Assembly: GCA_017857425.1 (NCBI GenBank)
Contig: JAFMDE010000004.1
Span: forward strand, 1 to 34,194
Length of the DNA: 34,194 nucleotides
Direction: 5' to 3'
From: Akkermansiaceae bacterium
GTDB lineage: Bacteria; Verrucomicrobiota; Verrucomicrobiia; Verrucomicrobiales; Akkermansiaceae
Shown: piece by piece, positions 7,022-16,765 of the stretch
Layout of the letters: every line of letters begins with the position of its first letter
How positions within the stretch are numbered: position 1 is the first letter of the stretch
The notes under the pieces: model-generated
What the model saw: only the letters and a program-made list of their open reading frames with translations
Database searches by the model: none
Told to the model about the DNA's origin: nothing
Made by a program: the position numbers and the translations under genes

Positions 7022-9745
7022 ATGTCTCTGCGCTCTCAAATAAAACCTGGCCAAAGATGGATTAGTGAAACCGAACCTGAATTAGGTGTCGGGATCATGC
7101 TTAAGGTCGAGTTCAAGCGTGTTGAGGTGATGTTTCCAGCTGCCAATGAGCGCCGGCAATATGCTTTGGATAGCGCGCCGCTGCGCAGGGTGGCGCTGAA
7201 AGTAGGGGAGATACTAGAGACTCACGAGGGTGATGTGATCGAAGTCAATGAGGTGCTGGAACGTGATGGTTTATTAGTCTATGTCTGCGGAGATCGTCAG
7301 GTTGAGGAGTCAGGCTTATCTGACACGATGAGCTTTAATAAACCGGAGGATCGTTTGCTTGGAGGCCATGTGGATGCGCTGCACACCTATGATTTACGGG
7401 TCGAGGCTTTGCAGCGTCAATGCGAGGTGATGAAGTCGCCAGCGCGTGGTTTTGCAGGTGCCCGAATGGATTTGATCCCTCATCAGCTTTATATCGCAGA
7501 TGAGGTGACATCACGGCTTGCTCCGCGTGTCTTATTAGCGGATGAGGTTGGCCTTGGTAAGACGATCGAGGCCTGTCTGATTATGCATCGGTTGCATTTG
7601 ACCGGCCGGGCCGACCGAGTGCTGATCTTAGTGCCTGAGCCTCTACTGCATCAGTGGTTTGTGGAGCTGCTGAGACGGTTTAATATGCTGTTCAGTCTAT
7701 TTGATGAGTCGAGGTGCGTGGCCATCGAACAGGGTGGCGAGGGTGAAGAGAATCCGTTTTTAGACAGTCAGCTTGTTTTGTGCAGTGTTGATTTTTTGGC
7801 CAGTGACGATCAACGCGCCCATCAGGCTGTGGCAGCCGGTTGGGATATGCTTATTGTCGATGAGGCGCATCACTTGGAGTGGAATACAGATGCTCCCAGC
7901 GTAGCCTATCAAGTGGTGGAATCACTAGCGCGGCAAACTGAGGGTTTGTTACTGCTCACGGCGACACCGCGCCAGCTTGGTCCAGATGGCCATTTTGCCC
8001 GCTTACGTTTACTCGATCCAGAGCGCTATGTGGATATTGAGACCTTTCAGCAGGAGGCAAATCACTACGAGGAAGTAGCCGATGCAGTAGGCAGGTTGGT
8101 GGAAGGTTCTACTCTAAGCTCAGAGGACCGTGCTTTATTTGCCTCACAATCTGAGCGCATCCATGGTCATTGCCTTGCCCTGGATAGTGGTGACGAGTCC
8201 GCACGTGAGTTGTTGATCCGTGAGCTGCTCGATACCTTTGGCACGGGGCGGGTCATGCTTCGCAATACACGGCAGGCCTTGACGGGTTTCCCAGATAGAA
8301 AAGCCTCACTGGTGCCATTGGATAATGAGGCGGAAAAAATGAGCTGGCTGGTAAAGCTACTCCAAGAACTGGGTGAGGCGAAGGTGTTGCTGATTTGCCG
8401 GACCCGGGAACTCGCTGAAGAAATTCTCGAGAAGCTTCAAAGCATCATCAATATCAATTGTGGTTTTTTCCACGAAGGCATGACCTTGTTGCAGCGTGAT
8501 CGCTCCGCCGCATACTTTTCTGAGGAAGAGGGAGCCCGCCTTCTGGTTTGTTCTGAGATAGGCAGTGAGGGCCGCAACTTCCAATTTGCACATCACCTGG
8601 TGTTGTTTGATTTGCCTGACGATCCAGAGCTTTTGGAACAGCGCATCGGTCGTCTAGATAGGATTGGCCAGGAACAGACGATTAATATTCACGTGCCCTA
8701 TGTGAAGGGGACACACGGTGAGGTTTTGGCCCGTTGGTATCACGATGGCCTGGGGGCCTTTGAGCACAGCTTGCATGGTTCGAGTGAAATCGTGCGCGAG
8801 CTCGGTGGTAAACCAGCTCATGAGGGCATGGATGAACAGGCATTGCAGGCATTGATTGATGCTTCCAAGGATTGCCGTGCACGGGTTTCTGAACGATTAA
8901 AACGCGGCTATGACCGGCTTCTGGAGCTGAACTCAAGCAGGCCAGAGCTGGTGGCTGATCTCATTGATGAAATGAATGCCATGGATGCCGATAGGTCATC
9001 AGAGGCTTTTTTAGTGCGATTGTGGGATCATTTTGGTCTTCATATCGATGAGCTGACAGATCGTTCTTATCTGCTGCTTCCCGGTCATTTGATCACAGAC
9101 TCTTTTCCGGCACTTCCAGATGATGGACTTAATGTGACCTTTGATCGAACACGGGCACTTTCACGAGAGGATGCCACCTTTATGAGTTGGGATCATCCGG
9201 TGGCGCGCACCGCACTTGAGCTGCTGCTCACCTCAGAGGCTGGCAACGCATCATTCGGCGTCTGGGAAGGAGCTCCCGAGAAAGGAATTCTGCTTGAGAC
9301 CTATTTTGTGGTGGAATGCGTGGCTCCGGCATCTTTGCACAGTGACCGATTTTTACCTGCGACACCCATTCGAGTGCAGGTAGACCACCAAAGCAATAAC
9401 CGCAGCCATGAAAAACCTTTAAGCGCAGATCATCTCCGCGTTGGCAATTTACATCAACTCCTTGGGCAGGAAAAATTCCGCCGTTTGATGTTGCCCGCTA
9501 TGTTGGAGATGTGTCAGAACATTGCAGCCGAGCAGATCATCTCAGTGGTAGCAAAAGCGTCCGCAGAATGCAGTAGCAAACTGGGTGCTGAAATTGATCG
9601 TTTGGTTGCCCTCGGTGAAATCAATGACCATGTCAGTGAGGATGAGATTACAGCTCTGCGCAGCCAGCATGACACCTTGAGTGCAGCCATTGGTAAATCA
9701 CGCCTGCGATTGGATTCGGTAAGGGTGATTTTTTGCCAACCGTGA
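7022..9745 (+). CDS. rapA: RapA/HepA-like SNF2 ATPase
   Basis: RapA is a Swi2/Snf2 ATPase that binds RNA polymerase and helps recycle it after termination. The 907 residues compare with 968 in E. coli. The N-terminus (LRSQIKPGQRWISETEPELGVG) matches the RapA Tudor-like region. The helicase core shows motif I LADEVGLGKTIEA (about residue 172), motif II DEAHH (about 279), motif III LLLTATP, and motif VI QRIGRLDRIGQ. The order and the RapA-specific phrase EQRIGRLDRIGQ support RapA over a generic SNF2 protein. A long C-terminal region with a predicted coiled coil follows. The ATG at 7022 has no Shine-Dalgarno. The yebC-like gene begins 85 bases later. Confidence 0.88.
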   Translation: MSLRSQIKPGQRWISETEPELGVGIMLKVEFKRVEVMFPAANERRQYALDSAPLRRVALKVGEILETHEGDVIEVNEVLERDGLLVYVCGDRQVEESGLSDTMSFNKPEDRLLGGHVDALHTYDLRVEALQRQCEVMKSPARGFAGARMDLIPHQLYIADEVTSRLAPRVLLADEVGLGKTIEACLIMHRLHLTGRADRVLILVPEPLLHQWFVELLRRFNMLFSLFDESRCVAIEQGGEGEENPFLDSQLVLCSVDFLASDDQRAHQAVAAGWDMLIVDEAHHLEWNTDAPSVAYQVVESLARQTEGLLLLTATPRQLGPDGHFARLRLLDPERYVDIETFQQEANHYEEVADAVGRLVEGSTLSSEDRALFASQSERIHGHCLALDSGDESARELLIRELLDTFGTGRVMLRNTRQALTGFPDRKASLVPLDNEAEKMSWLVKLLQELGEAKVLLICRTRELAEEILEKLQSIININCGFFHEGMTLLQRDRSAAYFSEEEGARLLVCSEIGSEGRNFQFAHHLVLFDLPDDPELLEQRIGRLDRIGQEQTINIHVPYVKGTHGEVLARWYHDGLGAFEHSLHGSSEIVRELGGKPAHEGMDEQALQALIDASKDCRARVSERLKRGYDRLLELNSSRPELVADLIDEMNAMDADRSSEAFLVRLWDHFGLHIDELTDRSYLLLPGHLITDSFPALPDDGLNVTFDRTRALSREDATFMSWDHPVARTALELLLTSEAGNASFGVWEGAPEKGILLETYFVVECVAPASLHSDRFLPATPIRVQVDHQSNNRSHEKPLSADHLRVGNLHQLLGQEKFRRLMLPAMLEMCQNIAAEQIISVVAKASAECSSKLGAEIDRLVALGEINDHVSEDEITALRSQHDTLSAAIGKSRLRLDSVRVIFCQP

Positions 9746-9830
9746 AGAAAGCTTGAGCAGCTGCTGAAACCATCTACTTTGGGGGGCGGATACCTTACAC
9801 GAAAACCACTAATTAAACTATTTAATCATT

Positions 9831-10541
9831 ATGGGAAGAGCCTTTGAAGCACGCCGAGCAGGGAAAGAAAAACGTTGGGGCGAGATGTCCAGATTGTACC
9901 CTAAATTAGGAAAAATCATCACCATGGCAGCTAAGGCTGGTGGTTCGGATCCTAACTCCAATACGGCACTGAAGACCGCGGTGAACAATGCCAAGGCTCA
10001 GAACATGCCTAAGGACAACATCGATAAGGCCATCAAGCGCGCTACTGCAGCTGATGCCGCCAACTACGATGAGGTCAGCTACGAAGGCAAGGGGCCTCAT
10101 GGGTCTTTGTTATGGGTCGAGTGCGCTACGGATAACACCACCCGCACGGTGGCGAACGTCAAAACAGCCTTCAACAAAGGCGGCGGGCAGGTCGTCAATA
10201 GCGGATCTCTTGACTTCATGTTCACCCGCAAGGCGGTGATTGAATTTGCAAAAACAGACAGCCTTGATCTCGAAGAGCTTGAGCTCAACCTCATCGACTT
10301 CGGCTTAGAAGAAATGGATGTGCAAGATGATCGAGTCATCGTTTATGGAGAGTTCACCAGTTTTGGGGAATTAACCAAGGCATGTGAAGACATGGGCATT
10401 GAAGGTTTTAAGGCGAATCTTCAGCGTATTGCCAATAGTCCCGTTGAGCTCAGCGAGGCCCAGATTGAGGAGGTGGAAGCGCTGGTGGATAAACTCGAGG
10501 AGGACGACGACGTTCAAGCGGTGTTTACCAACCTAGCGTAA
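9831..10541 (+). CDS. YebC/PmpR family protein
   Basis: A cytoplasmic YebC/PmpR protein of 236 residues, the standard family length. The N-terminus MGRAFEARRAGKEKRW and the following IITMAAKAGGSDPNSN and AKAQNMPKDNIDKAIKRA are the most conserved family stretches. The middle YEGKGPHG motif is also present. The family was first described as transcriptional regulators (for example RuvC and Pqs control), and recent work links some members to translation of proline-rich stretches, so a regulator label should be used with care. The ATG has no Shine-Dalgarno. It converges on cusA, with the stops only 14 bases apart. Confidence 0.95.
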   Translation: MGRAFEARRAGKEKRWGEMSRLYPKLGKIITMAAKAGGSDPNSNTALKTAVNNAKAQNMPKDNIDKAIKRATAADAANYDEVSYEGKGPHGSLLWVECATDNTTRTVANVKTAFNKGGGQVVNSGSLDFMFTRKAVIEFAKTDSLDLEELELNLIDFGLEEMDVQDDRVIVYGEFTSFGELTKACEDMGIEGFKANLQRIANSPVELSEAQIEEVEALVDKLEEDDDVQAVFTNLA

Positions 10542-10574
10542 GCACACTGGTTAGCTTATTTTCTGTTGTGTGCT
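10541..10574. terminator. Candidate hairpin between convergent yebC-like and cusA genes
   Basis: AGCACAC (10541-10547) and GTGTGCT (10568-10574) are a perfect 7-bp inverted repeat with a 20-base loop, spanning both gene ends. On the plus strand only a short T-rich run (ATTTCTT) follows. It may serve as a shared terminator, but the loop is long. Confidence 0.35.
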
Positions 10575-13500
10575 ATTTCTTGCCACAAACAGAAGATGAC
10601 AGGCACGACAAACATACTGAGTAATACGACGATTACTCCACCGAAGATGGGCACAGCCATGGGCCCCATGATGTCGGCTCCTCGTCCTTTAGAGGTGAGC
10701 ACTGGCAGTAGTGCTAAGATGGTGGTTGCGGAGGTCATCAGGCATGGTCGGCAGCGGCGTTTGCCAGCGAGGATGGTAGTGGCCCTGATTTGCCCGATGG
10801 TTTGGGGGAGGTCTTTTTTGAAGCGTTGGCGGAGGTAGGTGGAGATGACGACACCATCGTCGGTGGCAATGCCGAACAGGGCGATGAAGCCGACCCATAC
10901 CGCGGTGGAAAGGTTGATGGGTTGAATCTTGAAAATGGCACGCAGATTGTGACCGAAGATCTCGATATTCATAAAGCCTGGTTGAGCGTAAAGCCAGAGC
11001 AAGAGGAACCCGCCAGAGAAGGCTACGGCGATGCCGCTGAAAATAATGATGGTGTTGATCACAGAGCGGTTTTGTAGATAGAGGATGAAGAAGATGGCCA
11101 GTAGGGCGAGGGGCATCATGACCATCATGTTTTGATCAAATTCGAGAGCCGACTGATAGTTGCCGGCGAATTCATAACGAGTGCCTCCGCTGCGTTTGAG
11201 CTTGCCTGCCTTTTCCTGTGCTTCGAGGTAGGCCTGGACATCCTCGACCACATCAACTTCTGCGAATCCTGGGTTAGAGCCAAAGGTGACGTAAGCGGTC
11301 AGGAACGTATCCTCGCTTTTAATGACCTGTGGACCTCGCACATACTCGATGTCGACGAGTTGCCCAAGCGGGACTTGTGCACCTTCACGGGTGGTGGTGA
11401 GGATTTTCTTAATCGCTTCAATCGAGTCACGGGCTTCACGAGCGTAGCGGACCTGGACGCCGTAACGTTCCCGTCCTTCGACGGTGGTGGTGACAATTTC
11501 GCCGCCGATTGCGGTTTGGATGGTTTGGTGGATGTCGATGACATTCAGGCCGTAGCGTTTGGCGGCCTCGCGGTCGGGGTGGATTTCGAGGTAGGGTTTG
11601 CCGACGATACGGTCCGCATTGATGCTGTTGATGTCGAGTCCGGGGATATTGCTCTCGCGCATGAGACGCTCAAGTTGAAGGCCGAAGTCCTCGAGGGTCA
11701 ACAGGGTGGGGGCTTTGATTTTGATGCCCATGGGAGCGCGCATGCCGGTACGTAGCATTACGAGGCGGGTCTCGATAGGTTGAAGCTTCGGCGCACCGGT
11801 CACTCCGGGAAGCTCGATGACTTTGCTTATTTCATGCCAGATGTCATCGGCACTTTTGATGTGCGGTCGCCATTGCCTGAAAGGTTTTCCTTTTTTATCT
11901 GGAACAAGTTTGCCCTTGTTATCGTAGATGTAGTCTCCTTGCTCATTGACTTTGAATGTGAGCACACGCCCTTGGCTATCAGCGCGAAATTCGGAGCGGT
12001 AATTGACGATCGTCTCGATCATGGAAATGGGTGCGGGGTCGAGTGCGGATTCTGCACGGCCAATTTTGCCGACGACCTGATAGACCTCGGGGATGGTGGC
12101 GATGGCGGCATCGAGCGTTCGCAGTGAATCAGTGGCTTCATCGATTGACGCGTGTGGGCTGACCGTGGGCATGACGAGGAACGAGCCTTCGTCGAGTGCT
12201 GGCCGGAATTCTTTGCCGAGGCCGGGGAATTTCCGATCGATGTCCTGATAGAGTGAGGTGTTTTTGATGCCCTCGGGTAAGCCGGCGGTGAGTTGTCCAA
12301 AGCCAAGCCAAATACACCCTGCCACGGCGAGCATCATCAGGGGGATACTCAGAAAGATGATTTTGTGATCAAGAATCCAGCTTAGGATGCGGGTGTAGGC
12401 GAGCTCGGCAAACTTGAACGTGAGTAGCAGGCCACCGAGAATGATGATGACAAAGACGAAGTTGGTGAAGGTGGCAGAGTCAAGGCCAAGCGGCATCCAG
12501 TGTTTGGCCAACAGCCAGCCAACGATTAGAGCGGTAACGATGTTGATGCTGAGTCCGCCTATTTTTTGCAGGTGAGGGGGTAGTTTTGCATGGTAGGCAT
12601 TGATGAGAGCGAGGGCAGCTAACACCAGAGCTATAGCGATCGAGAAACCGAATGCGATTCCCGCGCCGATACCTAGAAGTGCGGTGATCAGACCCTTGCG
12701 ACTGAGCATTTTAACGGACGCTTGCGAGGCTTTGTTTTTTTCCGAGGCGAGCCATTTCGGAAAGACCCCTAATAGGAGGTGGGCGATCGGCGGGATGATG
12801 GTCAGGGCGACGATAATGGAGGCGATCAGGGCAAAGGCTATGGTGGAAGCGAGTGGTCGATAAAGCCTGCCGGCTTCGCCGGCCATGGTGAAGACAGGAA
12901 TGAAGCTAACGATGGTGGTCATCACAGAGGTGGTGACGGCACCAGAGACCTCGGTTACAGCTTCGTAGATAATGGCTGCTGAGCTTGTCTTTGAGCTGTT
13001 TTCCCGAGCTTGCTGCAGATGTTTAATGATATTTTCTGTGAGCACGATGCCAACGTCGACCACCGTGCCGATGGCAATAGCGATGCCCGAAAGAGCTACG
13101 ATGTTGGCGTCCACCTTGAATAGCTTCATGGCGATGAAGGTGATCAGCACGGCAAGGGGCAGCATGGCGGAGATCAGGATGCTGCTGCGTAGGTGCAGGA
13201 TCATGATGACAACCACGATAATGGTGACCAAGATCTGTTCGAGGAGTGCGGAGTCGAGCGTGTTGAGCGTCTCGGCGATGAGGGCTGAGCGGTCGTAGAA
13301 CGGCACGATAGTGACCTTGGAAGTGTTCATCCATTCCGGCCAATGGTCGCGCTCATGGGTGTTGGTCCAGGGTAGCCAGGCGTCTTGCTTGAGTGTGGTG
13401 TCTGCGGGTGCTTCGCTGGCAAATGCTGGGCTGATGTTATGATCCGCAGCAAATTTTTCCACAGCGGCTCGATCTGTTTGTTGCCAATCAATGGTCACTT

Positions 13501-14497
13501 TGGTGGGTAGCGCTGCTGAGATTTCCTTGATCTTGGCTTTGGTGTTTTTGATCGTGGCCATCGGGTTGGCGCCATAGCGGGCGACGACAATTCCTCCGGC
13601 AGCGTCGGCTCCATTCACGTCAATGACACCGCGTCTCATACTGGGACCGAGCTGCACGGTGGCGACTTGGGCAACGGTGATCGGCGTGTTGTCACGGACG
13701 GCTACCACGGCATCGCGCAGGTCATCGAGTTCGCGGATGTATCCTGTGCCTCGCAGGATGTATTCCACGCCGTTAATGGCGAGGTTGCGCGCTCCAGTTT
13801 CCATGTTGCTTTTGCGAACGGCATTGGCAACTTCGGCCAGGGTCACATTCCAGGCCTGCAGTTTCATCGGGTCGACCTCGACCTGGTATTGTTTGACGAA
13901 TCCGCCGACCGAGGCGACTTCAGCAACACCATTGGCACCGAGCAGCGAGTAGCGAACATACCAGTCCTGGAGCGAGCGGAGCTCCTCAGGGTTCCATCCT
14001 GGGGCTGAATTACCATCGGGGTCTTGGCCCTCAAGGAAGTATTGATAAATCTGTCCCAGACCGGTGGCATCGGGGCCTAGTGCCGGCATGGCTCCATCTG
14101 GGAGTAAGCCGACGGGCAGGCTGTTGAGTTTTTCTAGAATCCGGCTGCGGCTCCAGTAGTAATCGATATCTTCCTCGAAAATGAGATAAACATAGGAAAA
14201 ACCAAACATGGAGTAGCTGCGGACTTCCTTCACACCGGGGATGCCCAGCAACGAGACGGTAAGCGGGTAGCTTATCTGATCCTCAATATCTTGTGGCGAG
14301 CGTCCCATGTACTCGGTGAAGACGATTTGTTGGTTGTCGCCGAGATCGGGGATGGCATCGACAGCCACGGGGTCACGCGGGAAACTGCCGGTGTCCCAGT
14401 CGAAGGGGGCGACTCGCACGCCCCAACCGATGACAAAGGTGAGCAGAATAAAAACAACTAGTTTTTGATTCAGGCAGAAGTGGATCAGGCGGTGCAT
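10556..14497 (-). CDS. cusA: CusA-type heavy-metal RND efflux pump, enlarged
   Basis: Inner-membrane proton-driven pump of a Cu(I)/Ag(I) CusCBA complex. It has 1313 residues against 1047 in E. coli. CusA features include AVDAIPDLGDNQQIVF near residue 45, the TM4 proton-relay Asp in GTVVDVGIVL (about 481), and the relay methionines in LVMPT (776), SMIET (826) and VMLRTG (914). Three insertions explain the length. One is at about residues 335-393, before TIVPFYDRS. One at about 590-700 contains roughly three or four extra hydrophobic helices. A hydrophilic one is at about 835-875, before RQWRP. It is the last gene of the operon, 21 bases after cusB. The copper/silver preference is inferred from the retained methionines and the cusB metal-binding domains. 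Confidence 0.93.
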   Translation of the reverse strand: MHRLIHFCLNQKLVVFILLTFVIGWGVRVAPFDWDTGSFPRDPVAVDAIPDLGDNQQIVFTEYMGRSPQDIEDQISYPLTVSLLGIPGVKEVRSYSMFGFSYVYLIFEEDIDYYWSRSRILEKLNSLPVGLLPDGAMPALGPDATGLGQIYQYFLEGQDPDGNSAPGWNPEELRSLQDWYVRYSLLGANGVAEVASVGGFVKQYQVEVDPMKLQAWNVTLAEVANAVRKSNMETGARNLAINGVEYILRGTGYIRELDDLRDAVVAVRDNTPITVAQVATVQLGPSMRRGVIDVNGADAAGGIVVARYGANPMATIKNTKAKIKEISAALPTKVTIDWQQTDRAAVEKFAADHNISPAFASEAPADTTLKQDAWLPWTNTHERDHWPEWMNTSKVTIVPFYDRSALIAETLNTLDSALLEQILVTIIVVVIMILHLRSSILISAMLPLAVLITFIAMKLFKVDANIVALSGIAIAIGTVVDVGIVLTENIIKHLQQARENSSKTSSAAIIYEAVTEVSGAVTTSVMTTIVSFIPVFTMAGEAGRLYRPLASTIAFALIASIIVALTIIPPIAHLLLGVFPKWLASEKNKASQASVKMLSRKGLITALLGIGAGIAFGFSIAIALVLAALALINAYHAKLPPHLQKIGGLSINIVTALIVGWLLAKHWMPLGLDSATFTNFVFVIIILGGLLLTFKFAELAYTRILSWILDHKIIFLSIPLMMLAVAGCIWLGFGQLTAGLPEGIKNTSLYQDIDRKFPGLGKEFRPALDEGSFLVMPTVSPHASIDEATDSLRTLDAAIATIPEVYQVVGKIGRAESALDPAPISMIETIVNYRSEFRADSQGRVLTFKVNEQGDYIYDNKGKLVPDKKGKPFRQWRPHIKSADDIWHEISKVIELPGVTGAPKLQPIETRLVMLRTGMRAPMGIKIKAPTLLTLEDFGLQLERLMRESNIPGLDINSINADRIVGKPYLEIHPDREAAKRYGLNVIDIHQTIQTAIGGEIVTTTVEGRERYGVQVRYAREARDSIEAIKKILTTTREGAQVPLGQLVDIEYVRGPQVIKSEDTFLTAYVTFGSNPGFAEVDVVEDVQAYLEAQEKAGKLKRSGGTRYEFAGNYQSALEFDQNMMVMMPLALLAIFFILYLQNRSVINTIIIFSGIAVAFSGGFLLLWLYAQPGFMNIEIFGHNLRAIFKIQPINLSTAVWVGFIALFGIATDDGVVISTYLRQRFKKDLPQTIGQIRATTILAGKRRCRPCLMTSATTILALLPVLTSKGRGADIMGPMAVPIFGGVIVVLLSMFVVPVIFCLWQEIAHNRK

Positions 14498-14518
14498 TGG
14501 GTGATGAGCTTTGCGGGT

Positions 14519-16729
14519 TTAGTCTTTGCTTTCCAGCGACAGGGTGTCGGTAACGTCTCCGCAGCTATACATTCCGCTGCCGAAGTAGGGGTTCTGGACC
14601 TTGGGAATGGGGGAGAGCCAATCGGCACCTTTAGCTCCGTCGGCCATGGGGCAGTGAACGACGTAGAGGTTGCCGAGCTGGTTGATGCCGTGTTTTCTGA
14701 TTAGAGAAATGAGATGTTTTGAAACGGCAGGGAGTTTTTCGCGAAGGGCTTTGATTTCGGTGGTTTGTTCGAGTTGCTGAGTGGCGCTTAGCAGTTTTCC
14801 CTTATTCTCGTCTTCGGGAAGTGTGGCGATGGCCTCGAGCAGGGCTGGGATGGCCTGGCTGGCAGGTTTTGCCTGGTCCTCGGCAAGGGCTTGGGAGATT
14901 TGCAGGTAGGCGGCGGTGGTTTTTTGCAATGGCAGGATCCATGTAGGATCGACTTGGGTGGCTGGGATGGCTTGCCATGGCAGCCCGGTGAAGCGTCCGG
15001 TTTCAGACATTTGGTGGCGGATTTTTCTCAGTGATGCATGATTGGGGGAGGTGATGGCGGCGAGGGTGTTTTCAAGGCGCATGGAAAATTCATTCCAGAG
15101 AGCGAATTCCTTAGGCTGGAGTTGGTCTGTTTTAATGTTGGCGAGAGCGGATTTCATCGAGTTCAGGTGGCTATTGGCCGGCTCGATCTGATCGTCTTGG
15201 ATCGCTTGTTCGAGCTCTCCGAATGCACGCAGCACGGGTGGCCACTGGGCGAGAATTTGTTGCGGGGCATTGATGGCGGATCGTTCTACCAGGCCGGCAT
15301 TAGGATTCATCATCGATGGGCGGGCCTTGATCTGGAGTTCGCTGTCGAGTTTGTAGGCGCCTCGGGTGACGACGAGTTCACCTGCATCGAGGCCGTGATC
15401 GACGATGAAATAGTCACCCGTTTTCGGTCCTAACACAATTTCCCGACCTTCGAAGACGGGCTCGGTTTTTTCGGGGATGCGGACGTAGACGATGGCGCGT
15501 TTGCCAGTGCGGAGCACGGCGGATGCGGGAACGAGTATGGGGTTTTCCGTGGCTTGGACTGAGGGGATGAAGCCGAATTCCTCAGCGGGCACCAGGGCCA
15601 TGCCGCAGATGTCACATTCTCCGGGGCCATCTTTGACAATTTCAGGGTGCATCGGGCTGATCCACTTGCCTGCGAGGTCAGCACTGAGCACTCGTCCGTG
15701 CAGGGCAACGTTTGCTTCGGCGGATGCGTTGGCAAACATGCCAGGTTTGAGCAGAAGGTCTTTATTGTCGACATTGACCCGGACTTTGACGATGCGGCGT
15801 TTTGGGTCGAGTTGAGGGTCGATAAAGGCGATGCGCCCGTAGAAGGTTTTTCCGGGTATGGCTTCGACGGTGAAAGAGACTTTCTGGGCGTAACGCAGCC
15901 ATGGTAGGTCAGATTCGTAGGCCTCCATTTTGAGCCAGACCGAGCTGAGCTTGGCGATGCCAAACAGCGGGTCGCCGGTTTTAAGATACTGGCCTTGTTT
16001 GGCGTTGAGTTTGACAATGATGCCGTCTTGTTGTGCCGTCAGGGTGATTTGATTGCTTGGTTTGCGCTGTGTTTCGATGGCGGCAATCTGTTGCTCGGTG
16101 AGTTCTAATAGGTGAAGTTTTTCGCGTGCGGCGGCGAGTAGGTTGAGGCGGAGACTGCGCACGGCGGGCGATGATGAGCTGCTGACTGATTGAACGGCCT
16201 GGATGAGTTCTTGTTGGGCGACGTAGAGTTCCGGACTGTAGATTTCAGCAATGGCGTCACCTTTACTGACAGTGGTTCCGGTGAAGTCAGCGTAGAGTCG
16301 GTCAAGCCTGCCACTCATGCGGGCGGTGGTGGTGACAATGGTGCGTTCGTCGTAGTCGATTTTGCCAAACAGCTTTACGTTTACCTGTGCTGGAGCGCGA
16401 AGCACTGGGCTAACGCGTAGATCGAGTAGTGCGGCGGCTTGCTCGCTGATGGTGATTTCACGGAGACCACCATCGCCATTTCCAACTTGGAGCGGGATGA
16501 GGTCCATGTTGCAGATCGGGCATAGGCCTGGGTTGGGTTGGCGGATTTGGGGGTGCATGGAGCAGGTCCAGACCTCGGCGGCTGCTGTTGTCAATGATCC
16601 TTGGGCGGCCTCTTTTTTCGAGGGCAGAGCGAACCACCAACCTGCGAAAAAGAAGATCAAGGGGATCAAAATCACAGCTGGTTTTTTAATCAGAAAAGTG
16701 AGCGCTTGGAGTATCTTATTGTTTTTCAT
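14519..16729 (-). CDS. cusB: CusB-type periplasmic adaptor with two heavy-metal-binding motifs and DUF3347
   Basis: Membrane-fusion protein that links CusA to the outer-membrane channel and hands over metal. The 736 residues are far longer than E. coli CusB (about 400). The N-terminus has a hydrophobic anchor (AVILIPLIFFFAGWW), then a metal-binding motif WTCSMHP with CPICNMDL (residues 54-80). The barrel-sandwich and beta-barrel core follow, then a second metal-binding motif SPMHPEI with CDICGMALVP (about 355-380). The C-terminal 120 residues match DUF3347: VVHCPMADGAKGADWLS, NPYFG and MYSCGDV. The two methionine/cysteine-rich motifs may gather copper in the periplasm. It lies 36 bases after cusC. 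The ATG lacks a Shine-Dalgarno. Confidence 0.93.
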   Translation of the reverse strand: MKNNKILQALTFLIKKPAVILIPLIFFFAGWWFALPSKKEAAQGSLTTAAAEVWTCSMHPQIRQPNPGLCPICNMDLIPLQVGNGDGGLREITISEQAAALLDLRVSPVLRAPAQVNVKLFGKIDYDERTIVTTTARMSGRLDRLYADFTGTTVSKGDAIAEIYSPELYVAQQELIQAVQSVSSSSSPAVRSLRLNLLAAAREKLHLLELTEQQIAAIETQRKPSNQITLTAQQDGIIVKLNAKQGQYLKTGDPLFGIAKLSSVWLKMEAYESDLPWLRYAQKVSFTVEAIPGKTFYGRIAFIDPQLDPKRRIVKVRVNVDNKDLLLKPGMFANASAEANVALHGRVLSADLAGKWISPMHPEIVKDGPGECDICGMALVPAEEFGFIPSVQATENPILVPASAVLRTGKRAIVYVRIPEKTEPVFEGREIVLGPKTGDYFIVDHGLDAGELVVTRGAYKLDSELQIKARPSMMNPNAGLVERSAINAPQQILAQWPPVLRAFGELEQAIQDDQIEPANSHLNSMKSALANIKTDQLQPKEFALWNEFSMRLENTLAAITSPNHASLRKIRHQMSETGRFTGLPWQAIPATQVDPTWILPLQKTTAAYLQISQALAEDQAKPASQAIPALLEAIATLPEDENKGKLLSATQQLEQTTEIKALREKLPAVSKHLISLIRKHGINQLGNLYVVHCPMADGAKGADWLSPIPKVQNPYFGSGMYSCGDVTDTLSLESKD

Positions 16730-16765
16730 GGCTGTCTTGGAAATGGATGGTTGGATAGAGTTTTT

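Noticed and set aside
11132-11755. Plus-strand 207-residue open frame opposite cusA
   Set aside because: No domain is recognisable, and it lies antisense inside a well-supported cusA coding region.
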